Source of the DNA: Lentzea sp. NEAU-D7 | GTDB lineage: Bacteria; Actinomycetota; Actinomycetes; Mycobacteriales; Pseudonocardiaceae | Assembly: GCF_026242055.1 (NCBI RefSeq) | Contig: NZ_JAPJDL010000002.1 | Span: 434,001-498,000 of the forward strand | DNA: 64,000 bases | Reading direction: 5' to 3' | Shown here: one piece after another, positions 28,388 to 37,031 of the stretch | Layout: each line of letters begins with the position of its first letter | Numbering within the stretch: position 1 is the stretch's first letter | Notes under the pieces: model-generated | What the model saw: the letters and a program-made list of their open reading frames with translations, nothing else | What the model was told of the DNA's origin: nothing | Database searches by the model: none | Position numbers and translations under genes: made by a program

Positions 28388-28527
28388 CCAGCGAGCCTAG
28401 GCCCGGCGCTCGACCAGCAGGCGGGAACGGGTGAAGAGGGCCGCGCCCGGCATCGCCACGGCCGGTCAGCCGCCGTCTCGCCGGTGCCGGGGACGCGGTG
28501 CACGTCGCGCAGTTCGAGGACGGTCAC
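28384..28527 (-). pseudogene. Truncated ABC transporter ATPase remnant coupled to padR
   Basis: A GTG at 28527 overlaps the padR stop (GTGA), the usual coupling to a following gene. The first residues, VTVLELRDVHRVPGTGETA, look like the opening of an MacB/LolD-type ABC ATPase, which commonly follows padR. Similarity then stops abruptly; the frame runs on as arginine-rich sequence to a stop at 28384 with no Walker A. The likely reading is a deletion that removed the rest of the ATPase and its permease. It may instead be a short intact peptide. Confidence 0.45.
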
Positions 28528-29018
28528 ACCAGACTCGCTTCGCAGTGGTCGAGCCAGCGCAGTTCTGCCTCGGCCTGGAAGATCATCGCGTCGAGCACGA
28601 GCAGCCACGGCAGGTCGCCCGGCTGGGTCTTGAGCCTCGTGCACTCCTGCAGCGTGCGCATGGTGGCCATGCGCTGGATCGTCACGACCTCGGCGACGTC
28701 GACACCCGGCGTGGTGATGGCGAGGGCGAGCTTGATCGTCACCTCGTCGCGCGGGCGGTCACCGCGCTGGACGGCAGTGGCGAACCACTTCCCCAGCTCG
28801 TCCCGGCCGTGCGGGGTGATCTCGTAGGGCCGCTGGCCCTCGTTCTCGGGGAGAGCGGCCACCAGGTCGTCGCGCTCCAGGCGCGACAACGTCGTGTAGA
28901 CCTGCCCGATGTTCAACGGCCACGTGCCGCCGGTGGCCGAGTCGAACGCCGCCCGCAGCTGGTAGCCGTACATGGGCCCGCGTTCCAGGAGTGCGAGCAG
29001 ACCGTGCTTGACCGACAT
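28524..29018 (-). CDS. PadR-family transcriptional regulator
   Basis: A 164-residue PadR (Vir-type) regulator. The winged helix is SVKHGLLALLERGPMYGYQL, then NIGQVYTTLSRLERDDLV and YEITPHGRDELGKWF; a C-terminal dimerisation helix follows (about residues 90-164). Such regulators usually repress an adjacent ABC transporter; here only a remnant of one seems to remain. It is divergent from the GNAT gene, and the 130-base gap holds the likely operator (the ATAC/GTAT-containing patch at 29033-29045). Confidence 0.92.
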   Translation of the reverse strand: MSVKHGLLALLERGPMYGYQLRAAFDSATGGTWPLNIGQVYTTLSRLERDDLVAALPENEGQRPYEITPHGRDELGKWFATAVQRGDRPRDEVTIKLALAITTPGVDVAEVVTIQRMATMRTLQECTRLKTQPGDLPWLLVLDAMIFQAEAELRWLDHCEASLV

Positions 29019-29151
29019 GCCTGCTGAGCATGCATACCGAGTATGTTCCTGGCAAACGGTGACGGCGGAACAGGAGTGCGTGCGGTCCCGGCATCAGGAA
29101 CCCTGGACCGTGCCGGAGACGTCCGGCGAGGGAAGTGGACTGGGGGATGAC

Positions 29152-29778
29152 GTGGTGGACGCCGCACGCGGGCGAGCCGGGGAGGTGCGCCTGCTGGGAG
29201 CGCCGGGCAGGCCCAGGGGAGCGCCGGACCGGCCAGCGGAGATCAGGAACTACGAACCGGCCGACGAGGCGTCCTGGCTGAGGTGCCGGGTGCTCGGGTT
29301 CCTCGCGACGAACTCCTACGATGACGTGTGGCAGGTCAAGCGCCGCACGGACCTGGAGCTCGTCGCGCTCGACGGCGACGAAGTGGCCGGCATCCTCGAC
29401 GTGTCGGTGCCCGGCGCGGAGGCGACCATCGACACGGTGGTGGTGCATCCCGGCCGTCAGGGCGAGGGGATCGCGACCGCGCTGCTCGCGGAGGCGGTGC
29501 CACGGCTGGAGAGGTGCGGGGTGCGGACGCTCGGTGCCTGGACCCGCGAGGACGTGCCCGCGCTGAACTGGTTCGCGCGCAACGGTTTCACGGAGTTGGA
29601 GAGCTGCCTGCACGTGCACGCGTCCGCCGACGAGGTCGGCACGGTGCTCACCGCGAGGCACGGGCTGGTGTCGGCCGGGGCGTTCCTGCACGCCCGGATC
29701 GAGCGGGAAGCCGAGATGCGCCAACGGTTCGAGCGCGTCCACGTGTGCCGCAGGATGGCGCGCGAGCTCAGACCGTGA
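29152..29778 (+). CDS. GNAT-family N-acetyltransferase
   Basis: An acetyl-CoA-dependent N-acetyltransferase. The fold starts at EIRNYEPADEASWLRCR; the acetyl-CoA loop is VVVHPGRQGEGIATALLAEA (Q/RxxGxG/A), and WFARNGFTELESC is the usual motif B. The start is uncertain: the GTG at 29152, behind GGGGGA, gives 208 residues; GTGs at 29155 and 29182 are alternatives, and an in-frame ATG at 28972 would overlap padR. The last 11 bases overlap the next, convergent gene. The substrate is unknown. Confidence 0.8.
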   Translation: MVDAARGRAGEVRLLGAPGRPRGAPDRPAEIRNYEPADEASWLRCRVLGFLATNSYDDVWQVKRRTDLELVALDGDEVAGILDVSVPGAEATIDTVVVHPGRQGEGIATALLAEAVPRLERCGVRTLGAWTREDVPALNWFARNGFTELESCLHVHASADEVGTVLTARHGLVSAGAFLHARIEREAEMRQRFERVHVCRRMARELRP

Positions 29779-30376
29779 TGCCGGTCAGCCGGGGGATCGT
29801 CGCGGTGCGCCCGGCGAGCAGCATCACGAGCGCCTCGATCGGCCCGCTGATCTCCGCTCCCTCGCCGACGGCCCAGTCGGTGTCCGTGGCGACGAGCCGG
29901 TGGCCGGCGAACTTGCGGCGTGCGTGGAACGGGAACCCGATCCGCCACAGGTCGTCGGCCGCGACCACGGCGGCGTCGAGGGGCATGTGGCGTTCGACGC
30001 CGAGCGGCAGCGCGATGTCCTGGGTGTGGACCATGGTGTCCATCAGCGCGTTCTTGAGCGTCTGGCCGGGCGCGAGCCGGTGGTGCCCGACGGCGCCGCG
30101 CAGTTCCGCCACGAGCTCGGAGGCCGGTCTGCGCGCCTCGTCCCGCGCGGTCTGGTCGACCATGCGGTTGAAGCTGCCGCGAGCCCGGACGAACGCCTTG
30201 AACGCCCTGCCGGCGCTGACCCGGTGCGCGAGCGACAGGTGGGCGGCGACCTCGCGCACCGTCCAGCCCGCGCACAGCGACGGGTAGGTCCACTCGACGT
30301 CGGTCAGGCCCGCCAGCAGGTCCGCGGTCGCCGCGCGCTCGGAGTCGATCGTCTGCCACATCTGGGTGTCGTCCAT
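29768..30376 (-). CDS. Maleylpyruvate isomerase/DinB-like (TIGR03083) family protein
   Basis: A 202-residue protein of the four-helix DinB/YfiT-like group that includes mycothiol-dependent enzymes of actinobacteria. Visible features are WTVREVAAHLSLAHRV (first metal-binding His), MVHTQDIALPLG (second His), and the C-terminal SGPIEALVMLLAGRTA. The metal site suggests a thiol-dependent transferase or isomerase. It is divergent from the marR gene, with two operator-like repeats between them, so MarR probably controls it. Confidence 0.85.
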   Translation of the reverse strand: MDDTQMWQTIDSERAATADLLAGLTDVEWTYPSLCAGWTVREVAAHLSLAHRVSAGRAFKAFVRARGSFNRMVDQTARDEARRPASELVAELRGAVGHHRLAPGQTLKNALMDTMVHTQDIALPLGVERHMPLDAAVVAADDLWRIGFPFHARRKFAGHRLVATDTDWAVGEGAEISGPIEALVMLLAGRTATIPRLTGITV

Positions 30377-30392
30377 GACCTCTCCTCTTGAT

Positions 30393-30434
30393 TTAGTTCG
30401 AGAGGCTGACTACTTTAATCAGAGCATCTGACTA
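30393..30434. promoter_or_regulatory. Paired MarR-type operator repeats
   Basis: Two 20-base direct repeats of the form TTAnnnnnAGnnnCTGACTA lie at 30393-30412 and 30415-30434, offset by 22 bases (two DNA turns). The second is nearly palindromic (TTAATCAGA-GCA-TCTGACTAA). They fill the gap between the divergent TIGR03083-family gene and marR, the expected place for autoregulatory MarR sites. Confidence 0.7.
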
Positions 30435-30453
30435 AGACAAGGGGGCCTGACGG

Positions 30454-30873
30454 GTGAACATCGGTCTGCTGCTCTTCATCCCGAGCCGTGCGGTGGAGAA
30501 CCGGATCCTGGCCGCGGTCGTCGCGGCGGGGTTCGAGATCACGCAGGCGCAGGCACGGGTGCTGATGCGCGTCGGCCCGGACGGAACGCGGCTGACGGAG
30601 CTCGCCGAGGCCGCGCAGGTGACCAAGCAGACCGCCGGGTTCCTGGTGGACCAGCTGGAGAAGGTGGGCTACGTCGAACGCGTGCCCGACCCCACCGACG
30701 GCCGGGCACGCCTGGTGCGGCTGACGGACAAGGCGAGGGAGGCCGTCCCCGTCGCGAACGAGGAGATGGCCAGGATCGAGGCGGAATGGGAACAGCACAT
30801 CGGCAAGCGCCGCATGGCCCAGCTGCGCGAGGCGCTCGACATGCTCGGCGAGATCACCGATCCGTACCGCTGA
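30454..30873 (+). CDS. MarR-family transcriptional regulator
   Basis: A 139-residue winged-helix regulator: ITQAQARVLMRVGPDGTRLT, then the recognition region ELAEAAQVTKQTAGFLVDQL, the wing EKVGYVERVPDPTDGRARLV, and C-terminal dimerisation helices. It starts at a GTG. The first part of the family's N-terminal helix (LLFIPSRAVENRILAAVV) is present. It likely binds the two repeats in its own promoter and regulates both itself and the divergent gene. Confidence 0.93.
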   Translation: MNIGLLLFIPSRAVENRILAAVVAAGFEITQAQARVLMRVGPDGTRLTELAEAAQVTKQTAGFLVDQLEKVGYVERVPDPTDGRARLVRLTDKAREAVPVANEEMARIEAEWEQHIGKRRMAQLREALDMLGEITDPYR

Positions 30874-30881
30874 CCCGCGTC

Positions 30882-31706
30882 GTGCCGGTGGCGTTCAACC
30901 CGGTCGCGCCGACGACGGCGGCGGTCTACCGGGTGGTGTCGGCGGGGGAGCCGGCGTTCGTGAAAGTCCTGCGGCGGCCGTACGTCCCCGACCGGTTCAA
31001 GGACGTGGTGGGCGAGCTGCCCTGGCGTGACGAGGCGGAGTTCCTGCTGTCGGACTTCGTGCTGCCGCCGGGGATACGCCGGCCGCGCGTGCTGAGGGTG
31101 GACGACTTCGGTGACCGGATCGCGTTGTGGCTGGAGGACGTGCGCTGCGCGGACGTCGAGTGGGACCTGCCCCGCTTCCGGCGGGCCGCGCTGGGACTCG
31201 GGCGCTGGGCCGGACGCCGCTGGGGTGGCGCGCCGGGCAGGGCGTTGCGGGTGCTGTACGAGGGAAGGCTCGTGCGGGACGCGTTCCTGCGGCCGCACTG
31301 CGCGGCCCTCGCGGAACGGATGCCGGGGCTCCTGGCACGGCTCGAAGCGCTGCCGCAGGCGAACGGGCACAACGACGCGTGCCCGCAGAACCTGCTGGTA
31401 CCGCTCGACGACCCGGAGTCGTTCGTGGTGATCGACGTGACCTGGCAGTGCCCGAACCCGGTCGGCGCGGACCTCGGCCAGCTGCTCGTGGGGCTCGCCC
31501 AGGCCGGACGGATGGCCGTTTCCGACCTGCCTGCCGTGCGCGAGGCGGTCATCGACGCCTACCTGGAAGGGCTGCGCCTGGAAGACCGCGCCGTGCCACG
31601 GGAGGAGGTCGTGCTCGGCTGCGACGGGACGCTGGCGGTGCGCAGCGCGTTCCACTCGGAACCCGAACTGGCCGAGTACCTCGTGGAACGCGCCATGGCC
31701 CTTTAG
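30882..31706 (+). CDS. Aminoglycoside phosphotransferase/choline kinase-like protein
   Basis: A 274-residue kinase-fold protein of the APH family. The nucleotide-binding Lys is in PAFVKVLRRPY; the catalytic loop is NGHNDACPQNLL (H-x-D-x4-N), and the metal Asp is in FVVIDVTWQCPNPVGADL. The small N-lobe is short. The GTG at 30882 is 9 bases after the marR stop; a second GTG two codons on is equally possible. Such proteins phosphorylate small hydroxylated molecules or confer resistance; here the substrate is unknown. Its stop overlaps the convergent glpD end by four bases. Confidence 0.82.
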   Translation: MPVAFNPVAPTTAAVYRVVSAGEPAFVKVLRRPYVPDRFKDVVGELPWRDEAEFLLSDFVLPPGIRRPRVLRVDDFGDRIALWLEDVRCADVEWDLPRFRRAALGLGRWAGRRWGGAPGRALRVLYEGRLVRDAFLRPHCAALAERMPGLLARLEALPQANGHNDACPQNLLVPLDDPESFVVIDVTWQCPNPVGADLGQLLVGLAQAGRMAVSDLPAVREAVIDAYLEGLRLEDRAVPREEVVLGCDGTLAVRSAFHSEPELAEYLVERAMAL

Positions 31707-33235
31707 GAAGCCAGCAGCTCCGACACCCGCGAACGCACCTCGGGGGAGTCGAGCCCGCGCACCATCACGGTGGTGCGGCGGCGCAGCACGTCGTCCACTT
31801 CGGACGCCCACTCGGTGCGGCGGGCGTGCTCGACCTGGGCCCAGATGTCCGGACCGTCCGGGTGGACGCGCTCCAGCAGCGCCGGGTTCTCCAGGCCGAG
31901 GGCGACGACCTCGTGCGACGTCGTGCCGTAGTGCGTGGCGAGGTGGCGGACCACGTCGTCGGGCAGCGCGTCGAAAGCGTGGCCCAGCACCGAACCCACG
32001 GTGTCGGGCGACGCGGAACCGGGCAGCGCGACGCCGTCCAGCGGGCCGTCGAACGTGCGGCCGAGCTCGGAGTTCACCCGGGCCAGCACGGTGGCGCCGA
32101 TCTTGCGGAACGTCGTCCACTTGCCGCCGGCCACGCTGATCATGCCGCCGGAGCCCGCCGTGATCACCGTCTCGCGCTTGGCGTGCGAGGTGTCGCCGGG
32201 ACCACCGGGCAGGACCCTCAGACCCGCGAACGTGTACGCGATCCGCGAACGGTCCAGACCGGACACGGCGACGCCCGCCTCGCTGAGGATCTGGTCGACG
32301 TCGGCGTCGGTGCACGCGACCGCGGCCGGGTCGCCCTCGTAGGCCTCGTCGGTCGTGCCGAGCAGGAGGTGGCCCTCCCACGGGATCGCGAACGACACGC
32401 GCACGTCGTCGACCGGGATCGTCAGCGCGGCCTTCCACTCCGAGGTCTGCTTCAGCACCAGGTGCGAGCCCTTGGACAGGCGGATCGACGGGTCCGCGGC
32501 CGGATCCTCCATGCGCCGCAGCACGTCGAGCCACGGGCCCGTCGCGTTCACGACGACCTTCGCGTCCACGCCGAACTCGCCGAGCGAGTCCCGCAGGTCG
32601 ACACCGGTGACCTTCGAACCGGTCTTGCGCAGGCCCACGACCGAGATGTGGTTGAGCAGCACGGCGCCCGCTTCCGCGGCGGCGCGGGCGGCGGTGATCG
32701 CCACGCGGCTGTCGTTCATCTGGTGGTCGTAGTACATCGCGGCACCGCGCAGACCGTCGGCGCGCAGGTCAGGCACCCACTCAGCAGCCCTGCGCGCCGA
32801 CAGCACCTTCCCCATGCCGTCGCCGAAGCCCGACAGCGCGGAGTACAACGTGACGCCCGCACCCAGCACGAAACGGCTGTGCGGGCCGCCCTTGTAGACG
32901 GGGACGAGGAACGGCAGCGGGCGCACCAGGTGGGGAGCCAGGTGGTCGCCCAGCGCGCGGCGTTCCTTGTGGTTCTCGTGCACCATCGGCACCGCCGACG
33001 GGCCCATCGCGAGGTAGCGCAGGCCTCCGTGCACGAGCTTGGACGACGCGGACGACGTGGCGCCCGCGAAGTCGCCGCTCTCGATCAGCGCCACCCGCAG
33101 GCCGGACCGGGCCGCGGCCCACGTGGTCGCGATGCCCAGGATGCCGCCGCCGACCACGACGACGTCGAACCTGCCGTGTTGCAGTTCCTCGCGAGCCCTG
33201 TCCCGCTGCGAAAGGCCAGAAGAAAGATCAGTCAT
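31703..33235 (-). CDS. glpD: Glycerol-3-phosphate dehydrogenase (FAD)
   Basis: A 510-residue flavoprotein oxidising glycerol-3-phosphate to dihydroxyacetone phosphate at the membrane. The FAD-binding motif is [20 protein letters not shown] (about residues 26-45), followed by [29 protein letters not shown] and the C-terminal LTDP-like helical domain are present. Its start overlaps the glpK end by 8 bases. With glpK and the iclR-type gene upstream it forms the glycerol catabolic operon; no glycerol facilitator gene is nearby. Confidence 0.95.
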   Translation of the reverse strand: MTDLSSGLSQRDRAREELQHGRFDVVVVGGGILGIATTWAAARSGLRVALIESGDFAGATSSASSKLVHGGLRYLAMGPSAVPMVHENHKERRALGDHLAPHLVRPLPFLVPVYKGGPHSRFVLGAGVTLYSALSGFGDGMGKVLSARRAAEWVPDLRADGLRGAAMYYDHQMNDSRVAITAARAAAEAGAVLLNHISVVGLRKTGSKVTGVDLRDSLGEFGVDAKVVVNATGPWLDVLRRMEDPAADPSIRLSKGSHLVLKQTSEWKAALTIPVDDVRVSFAIPWEGHLLLGTTDEAYEGDPAAVACTDADVDQILSEAGVAVSGLDRSRIAYTFAGLRVLPGGPGDTSHAKRETVITAGSGGMISVAGGKWTTFRKIGATVLARVNSELGRTFDGPLDGVALPGSASPDTVGSVLGHAFDALPDDVVRHLATHYGTTSHEVVALGLENPALLERVHPDGPDIWAQVEHARRTEWASEVDDVLRRRTTVMVRGLDSPEVRSRVSELLAS

Positions 33236-34697
33236 CGTCCTCGTCCATCCACCCGACGGTCCGCTCGACCGCCTTCTTCCACTTCCGGTAGCCGCGAGCT
33301 CGCGCCGCCGGTTCCATCGACGGCTCCCACTCGGCCGCCTTGTGCCAGTTGGCTTTCAGTTCGTCCGTGCCGCCCCAGTAGCCCACCGCGAGACCGGCCG
33401 CGTACGCCGCGCCCAGGCACGTCGTCTCGGCCACGATCGGGCGCACCACCGGCACGTCCAGCACGTCCGACAGGAACTGCATGAGCAGGTTGTTCGCCGT
33501 CATGCCGCCGTCGACCCGCAACGTCGTGAGGTCCACACCGGAATCGGCGTTCATCGCGTCCACGACCTCACGGGTCTGCCACGCCGATGCCTCCAGCACG
33601 GCCCGTGCGAGGTGCCCGCGCGAGATGTAGCCCGTCAGGCCGGCGATCACGCCACGCGCGTCGCTGCGCCAGTGCGGTGCGAAGAGGCCGGAGAACGCGG
33701 GCACGAAGTACGCGCCGCCGTTGTCGTCCACCGTGCGCGCGAGGGTCTCGATCTCGGCCGCCGACGAGATCAGCCCGATCTTGTCGCGGAACCACTGCAC
33801 CAGGGCGCCCGTCACCGCGACGGCGCCTTCGAGCGCGTAGGCGGCGGGCTGGTCGCCGATCTGGTAGCCCACGGTGGTGAGCAGGCCGTTCTGCGAGCGC
33901 ACCGGCTTGTCACCGGTGTTGATCAGCAGGAACGCGCCCGTGCCGTAGGTGCACTTGCCCTCGCCGGGTTCGAAGCAGGTCTGGCCGAACAGCGCGGCCT
34001 GCTGGTCGCCGAGCGCCGACGCGACGGGCACGCCCTCGTAGGTGCCGTAGACCTCGGAGGAGGACCGGATCTCGGGGAGGATCCCGCGCGGGACGTCCAT
34101 CGCATCCACCAGCTCCTGGTCCCAGTCGAGGGTCTCCAGGTTCATCAGCATGGTGCGCGACGCGTTGGTGACGTCGGTGACGTGACGGCCGGTCAGGTTC
34201 CAGATCAGCCAGGTGTCCATGGTGCCGAACAGGACCTCGCCGCGTTCGGCCCGTGCGCGCAGGCCCTCGACGTTGTCGAGCAGCCACCGCAGCTTCGGGC
34301 CGGAGAAGTAGGTCGCGAGCGGCAGGCCGGAGCGCTCGCGGAACCTGTCCTGGTCGCCGAGCTGCCTGATCAACGCGTCCGTGCGCGTGTCCTGCCAGAC
34401 GATCGCGTTGTGCACGGGCTCACCGGTCGCCTTGTCCCACACGACCGTCGTCTCGCGCTGGTTCGTGATGCCGAACGCGGCGATGTCGCCGAACGAGAGA
34501 GAGGCGTGGGAGAGGGCGTCGCGCACGACGGCCTGCACGTTCGTCCAGATCTCGGACGCGTCGTGCTCCACCCGGCCCGGCTTCGGGAAGATCTGGCGGT
34601 GCTCGCGCTGAGCGACCGACACGATCCCGCCGGCTTGGTCGAACACGATGCACCGGGACGACGTCGTGCCCTGGTCGATCGCCGCGATGTAGGCCAC
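33228..34697 (-). CDS. glpK: Glycerol kinase
   Basis: A 489-residue FGGY-family kinase making glycerol-3-phosphate. [17 protein letters not shown] opens the ATP site; [20 protein letters not shown] and [17 protein letters not shown] are the two FGGY signatures. The GTG at 34697 is chosen because AGGAG stands 8 bases upstream and the product then begins [14 protein letters not shown]; an ATG 51 bases earlier would run into the operator. The TTCGACATTGTCGAA palindrome is 26 bases before this start, placing glpK-glpD under the neighbouring IclR-type regulator. Confidence 0.96.
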   Translation of the reverse strand: MAYIAAIDQGTTSSRCIVFDQAGGIVSVAQREHRQIFPKPGRVEHDASEIWTNVQAVVRDALSHASLSFGDIAAFGITNQRETTVVWDKATGEPVHNAIVWQDTRTDALIRQLGDQDRFRERSGLPLATYFSGPKLRWLLDNVEGLRARAERGEVLFGTMDTWLIWNLTGRHVTDVTNASRTMLMNLETLDWDQELVDAMDVPRGILPEIRSSSEVYGTYEGVPVASALGDQQAALFGQTCFEPGEGKCTYGTGAFLLINTGDKPVRSQNGLLTTVGYQIGDQPAAYALEGAVAVTGALVQWFRDKIGLISSAAEIETLARTVDDNGGAYFVPAFSGLFAPHWRSDARGVIAGLTGYISRGHLARAVLEASAWQTREVVDAMNADSGVDLTTLRVDGGMTANNLLMQFLSDVLDVPVVRPIVAETTCLGAAYAAGLAVGYWGGTDELKANWHKAAEWEPSMEPAARARGYRKWKKAVERTVGWMDEDDD

Positions 34698-34722
34698 CGT
34701 GCACACTCCTCTGTGTGAACCA

Positions 34723-34737
34723 TTCGACATTGTCGAA
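34723..34737. promoter_or_regulatory. IclR/GylR-type operator upstream of glpK
   Basis: A 15-base perfect palindrome, TTCGACATTGTCGAA, 26 bases before the glpK start. The same sequence apart from its central base occurs upstream of the iclR-type gene itself. Expected binding site of the regulator encoded next door. Confidence 0.8.
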
Positions 34738-34750
34738 CGATTCCACATTA

Positions 34751-35509
34751 CTACCAGGAGAGCCCGCCGAGCTCCCTCGAAACGCTGCGAGCTGCCTCAC
34801 GTACGTAGGACACGAGTTCGAGGCGCGGCGGCTGATCGGGGGAGTCGCACAGCCGCTCGACCGGCCCGGAGATGCCGATCGCCCCGACGACCACGCCGCG
34901 CCTGTCCCGGATCGGAGCGGCCACGGACGCCTCTCCCTCGACGAGTTCGTGCAGGTCGTAGGCCCAGTCGCGGTCGCGGACCACGTTCATTTCGGCGTGC
35001 AGCTGCTCGGGGTCGAGCGTGTGCCGGGTGAAGGCCTGCAGATCACCGTCGGGCCAGTTGTCGCCGAACGCGACGAGCGCCTTGCCCAGCGCCGTCGCGT
35101 TCCACGGCAGCAGCGCGCCGGTGTCGAGCGTCTGCCGGCTGTTGTCCGGGCGGAACACGTGGTGCACGACGAGCACGTGCTTGCCGTGCAGCACGCCGAT
35201 GCGCACCGCCTCGCGTGCCCGCATCGCCAGCGTGTCCGACCAGTTCAGCGCCTTGGCGCGCAGCTCGTTGCCGTCGAGGTACGACGTGCCGATCTGGAAC
35301 AGCGCGGCGCCCAGGCGGTACTTGCCGCCCTCGACCTCCTGCTCGACGAACCCGACCTCGTGCAACGTGCGCAGGATGCCGTGGACGGTCGGTTTCGCCA
35401 GGTCGAGGGCGCGCGCGATCTCGCCGACGCTCAGCTGGTGGGCGCCGCCGTGCGCGAGCAGCTTCAGGACCTCGGCCGCGCGCTGGATGGACTGAATGGG
35501 TCCGGGCAC
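34751..35509 (-). CDS. IclR-family regulator, GylR-like, of glycerol genes
   Basis: A 252-residue IclR regulator. The N-terminal winged helix is [35 protein letters not shown] and [13 protein letters not shown]; the C-terminal effector domain (about residues 80-250) holds [16 protein letters not shown] and the conserved [20 protein letters not shown]. It lies directly upstream of glpK-glpD on the same strand, like gylR in Streptomyces, where GylR represses the glycerol operon. The same palindrome precedes both its own gene and glpK. The GTG at 35509 is used. Glycerol-3-phosphate is the probable inducer. Confidence 0.9.
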   Translation of the reverse strand: MPGPIQSIQRAAEVLKLLAHGGAHQLSVGEIARALDLAKPTVHGILRTLHEVGFVEQEVEGGKYRLGAALFQIGTSYLDGNELRAKALNWSDTLAMRAREAVRIGVLHGKHVLVVHHVFRPDNSRQTLDTGALLPWNATALGKALVAFGDNWPDGDLQAFTRHTLDPEQLHAEMNVVRDRDWAYDLHELVEGEASVAAPIRDRRGVVVGAIGISGPVERLCDSPDQPPRLELVSYVREAARSVSRELGGLSW

Positions 35510-35532
35510 GCACCCCACTCTAGCTGCGCACG

Positions 35533-35547
35533 TTCGACAATGTCGAA
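35533..35547. promoter_or_regulatory. IclR/GylR-type operator upstream of the regulator gene
   Basis: A 15-base palindrome, TTCGACAATGTCGAA, 24 bases before the regulator's GTG start. It matches the site before glpK in all but the central base, so the regulator likely controls itself and glpKD from equal positions. Confidence 0.8.
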
Positions 35548-35550
35548 CAC

Positions 35551-36972
35551 TTACGGCCGATAGATGCCCAATGCCGCCGCACGCGACCGGAACCTGAAGT
35601 GGTTGCCCCGCTCGCGCACCTCGCCGTCCGTCGCGATCGAGATCGGCGCGCCGTGCACCTCGACGTTCAGCGAGGCCAGTTCGAGGTGCGTGTACATGCG
35701 CGAGTGCTCCAGCGCCCCGAGCAGCGCGCCGATGAAGAACCTGGTCCGCGAGTACTTCCGGTCCGCCCGCACGTAGCGCACGTCGAGCAGCCCGTCGTCG
35801 AGCCGCGGCCGCATGGTCGGCGCGAAGCCCTTCGGCCGGTACGGCCCGTTGCCCACGAACAGCATCCACACGAGGTGCTTGTCACCGTCGATGGTCATGT
35901 GCAGCGGCTTCGCGCTCTGCAGGACCCGGAACAACGCGATTCCGGCGGCGGGCCACTTGCCCCAGCGCTTCTCCAGCTTCTCGCGGATGCGCACCATGTC
36001 CGGGTAGCCGCCCAGCGACGCCGTGTTGACGAACCACTGGTCGTTGACCTGCGCCAGGTCCACCCGCACGCCCACGCCGTCCGCGACGGCCTGCGCCGTG
36101 TCGTGCAGGCCGGTGATGCCCACGTCGCGCGCGAAGTGGTTCAACGTGCCCGAGGGGATGAGCACCATCGGCAGGTCGCGCTCGGCGGCCACGGACGCCA
36201 CCGCGGCCACGGTCCCGTCGCCCCCGGCCACCCCGAGCGCCTTCGCGTCCGGCAGGTCGGCGAGCTCCTCGACCGAGACGATCTGCGCCTTCGGCCACTC
36301 CTCGGCGATCTGCGGCGTCGGGTCCGGCCCGATGCCCGAGTGCGGGTTCACCACCACGACCAGCCCGTCGCCGTCCTGCAACGACGTCAGGTCGGCGTGC
36401 TCGTAGGCCGACGCGGGCTCGGTGCGCCCGAGCGGCCACCAGCGGCGGGTCAGCAGTGCGGCACCGACACCGACCGCCGCGCCGGCCGCGACGTCCGTCG
36501 GCCAATGAACGCCGGTGTGCACGCGTGAATAAGCCACCGCGGCCGCGATCGGAGCGACCACCACGCCCGCTTTGGGTGATTCCATCGCCACCGCCGTGGC
36601 GAAAGCGGCCGCTGACGCGGAGTGACCGGACGGGAATGACGACGACGTCGGCCGCTTGGACAGCCTGCGGTCCACCGGGATCAGATCGGCGGCGGGCCGG
36701 CGGCGCGGGAAAAGTGACTTCCCGACGAGGTTCGCGCTGGCAGAGGCCCCGGCGATGGCCGCGAGCCCCCGCAACGCACCACGCCGGAACGGCCCTTTGC
36801 CCGTTGCCAGAATCGCCGCGACCAAGAACCACAGCAGACTGTGGTTGGCGGCTTTCGAAAGCCTCTTCAAACCGGTGTCGAGCCTGCTCGGACGTAGTCC
36901 GGCCGAGGAGCTCATGAGCTTCTTGTCGAGAGCGCTGACCCGTTTCCACACGCCACCGACACTAAACCGCAA
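35551..36972 (-). CDS. PAP2 phosphatase / diacylglycerol (lipid) kinase fusion protein
   Basis: A 473-residue protein joining two enzymes with opposing chemistry. Residues about 40-185 are a PAP2 phosphatase: KSLFPRRRP (motif 1), SSSFPSGHSA (motif 2) and SRVHTGVHWPTD (motif 3), with several membrane helices. Residues about 205-473 are a diacylglycerol-kinase-like domain: VVVNPHSGIG, the ATP-binding LGVAGGDGTVAA, and IPSGTLNHFARD. This mycobacterial/actinobacterial fusion is thought to turn over membrane lipid phosphates. It ends beside the iclR-type operator and is divergent from pafA. Confidence 0.92.
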   Translation of the reverse strand: MRFSVGGVWKRVSALDKKLMSSSAGLRPSRLDTGLKRLSKAANHSLLWFLVAAILATGKGPFRRGALRGLAAIAGASASANLVGKSLFPRRRPAADLIPVDRRLSKRPTSSSFPSGHSASAAAFATAVAMESPKAGVVVAPIAAAVAYSRVHTGVHWPTDVAAGAAVGVGAALLTRRWWPLGRTEPASAYEHADLTSLQDGDGLVVVVNPHSGIGPDPTPQIAEEWPKAQIVSVEELADLPDAKALGVAGGDGTVAAVASVAAERDLPMVLIPSGTLNHFARDVGITGLHDTAQAVADGVGVRVDLAQVNDQWFVNTASLGGYPDMVRIREKLEKRWGKWPAAGIALFRVLQSAKPLHMTIDGDKHLVWMLFVGNGPYRPKGFAPTMRPRLDDGLLDVRYVRADRKYSRTRFFIGALLGALEHSRMYTHLELASLNVEVHGAPISIATDGEVRERGNHFRFRSRAAALGIYRP

Positions 36973-37031
36973 CCGGCGTGCCGCCCGAACGGATCACCCT
37001 GCTCCGCCTGAGAGTCGCCTACTGTTGAGGC

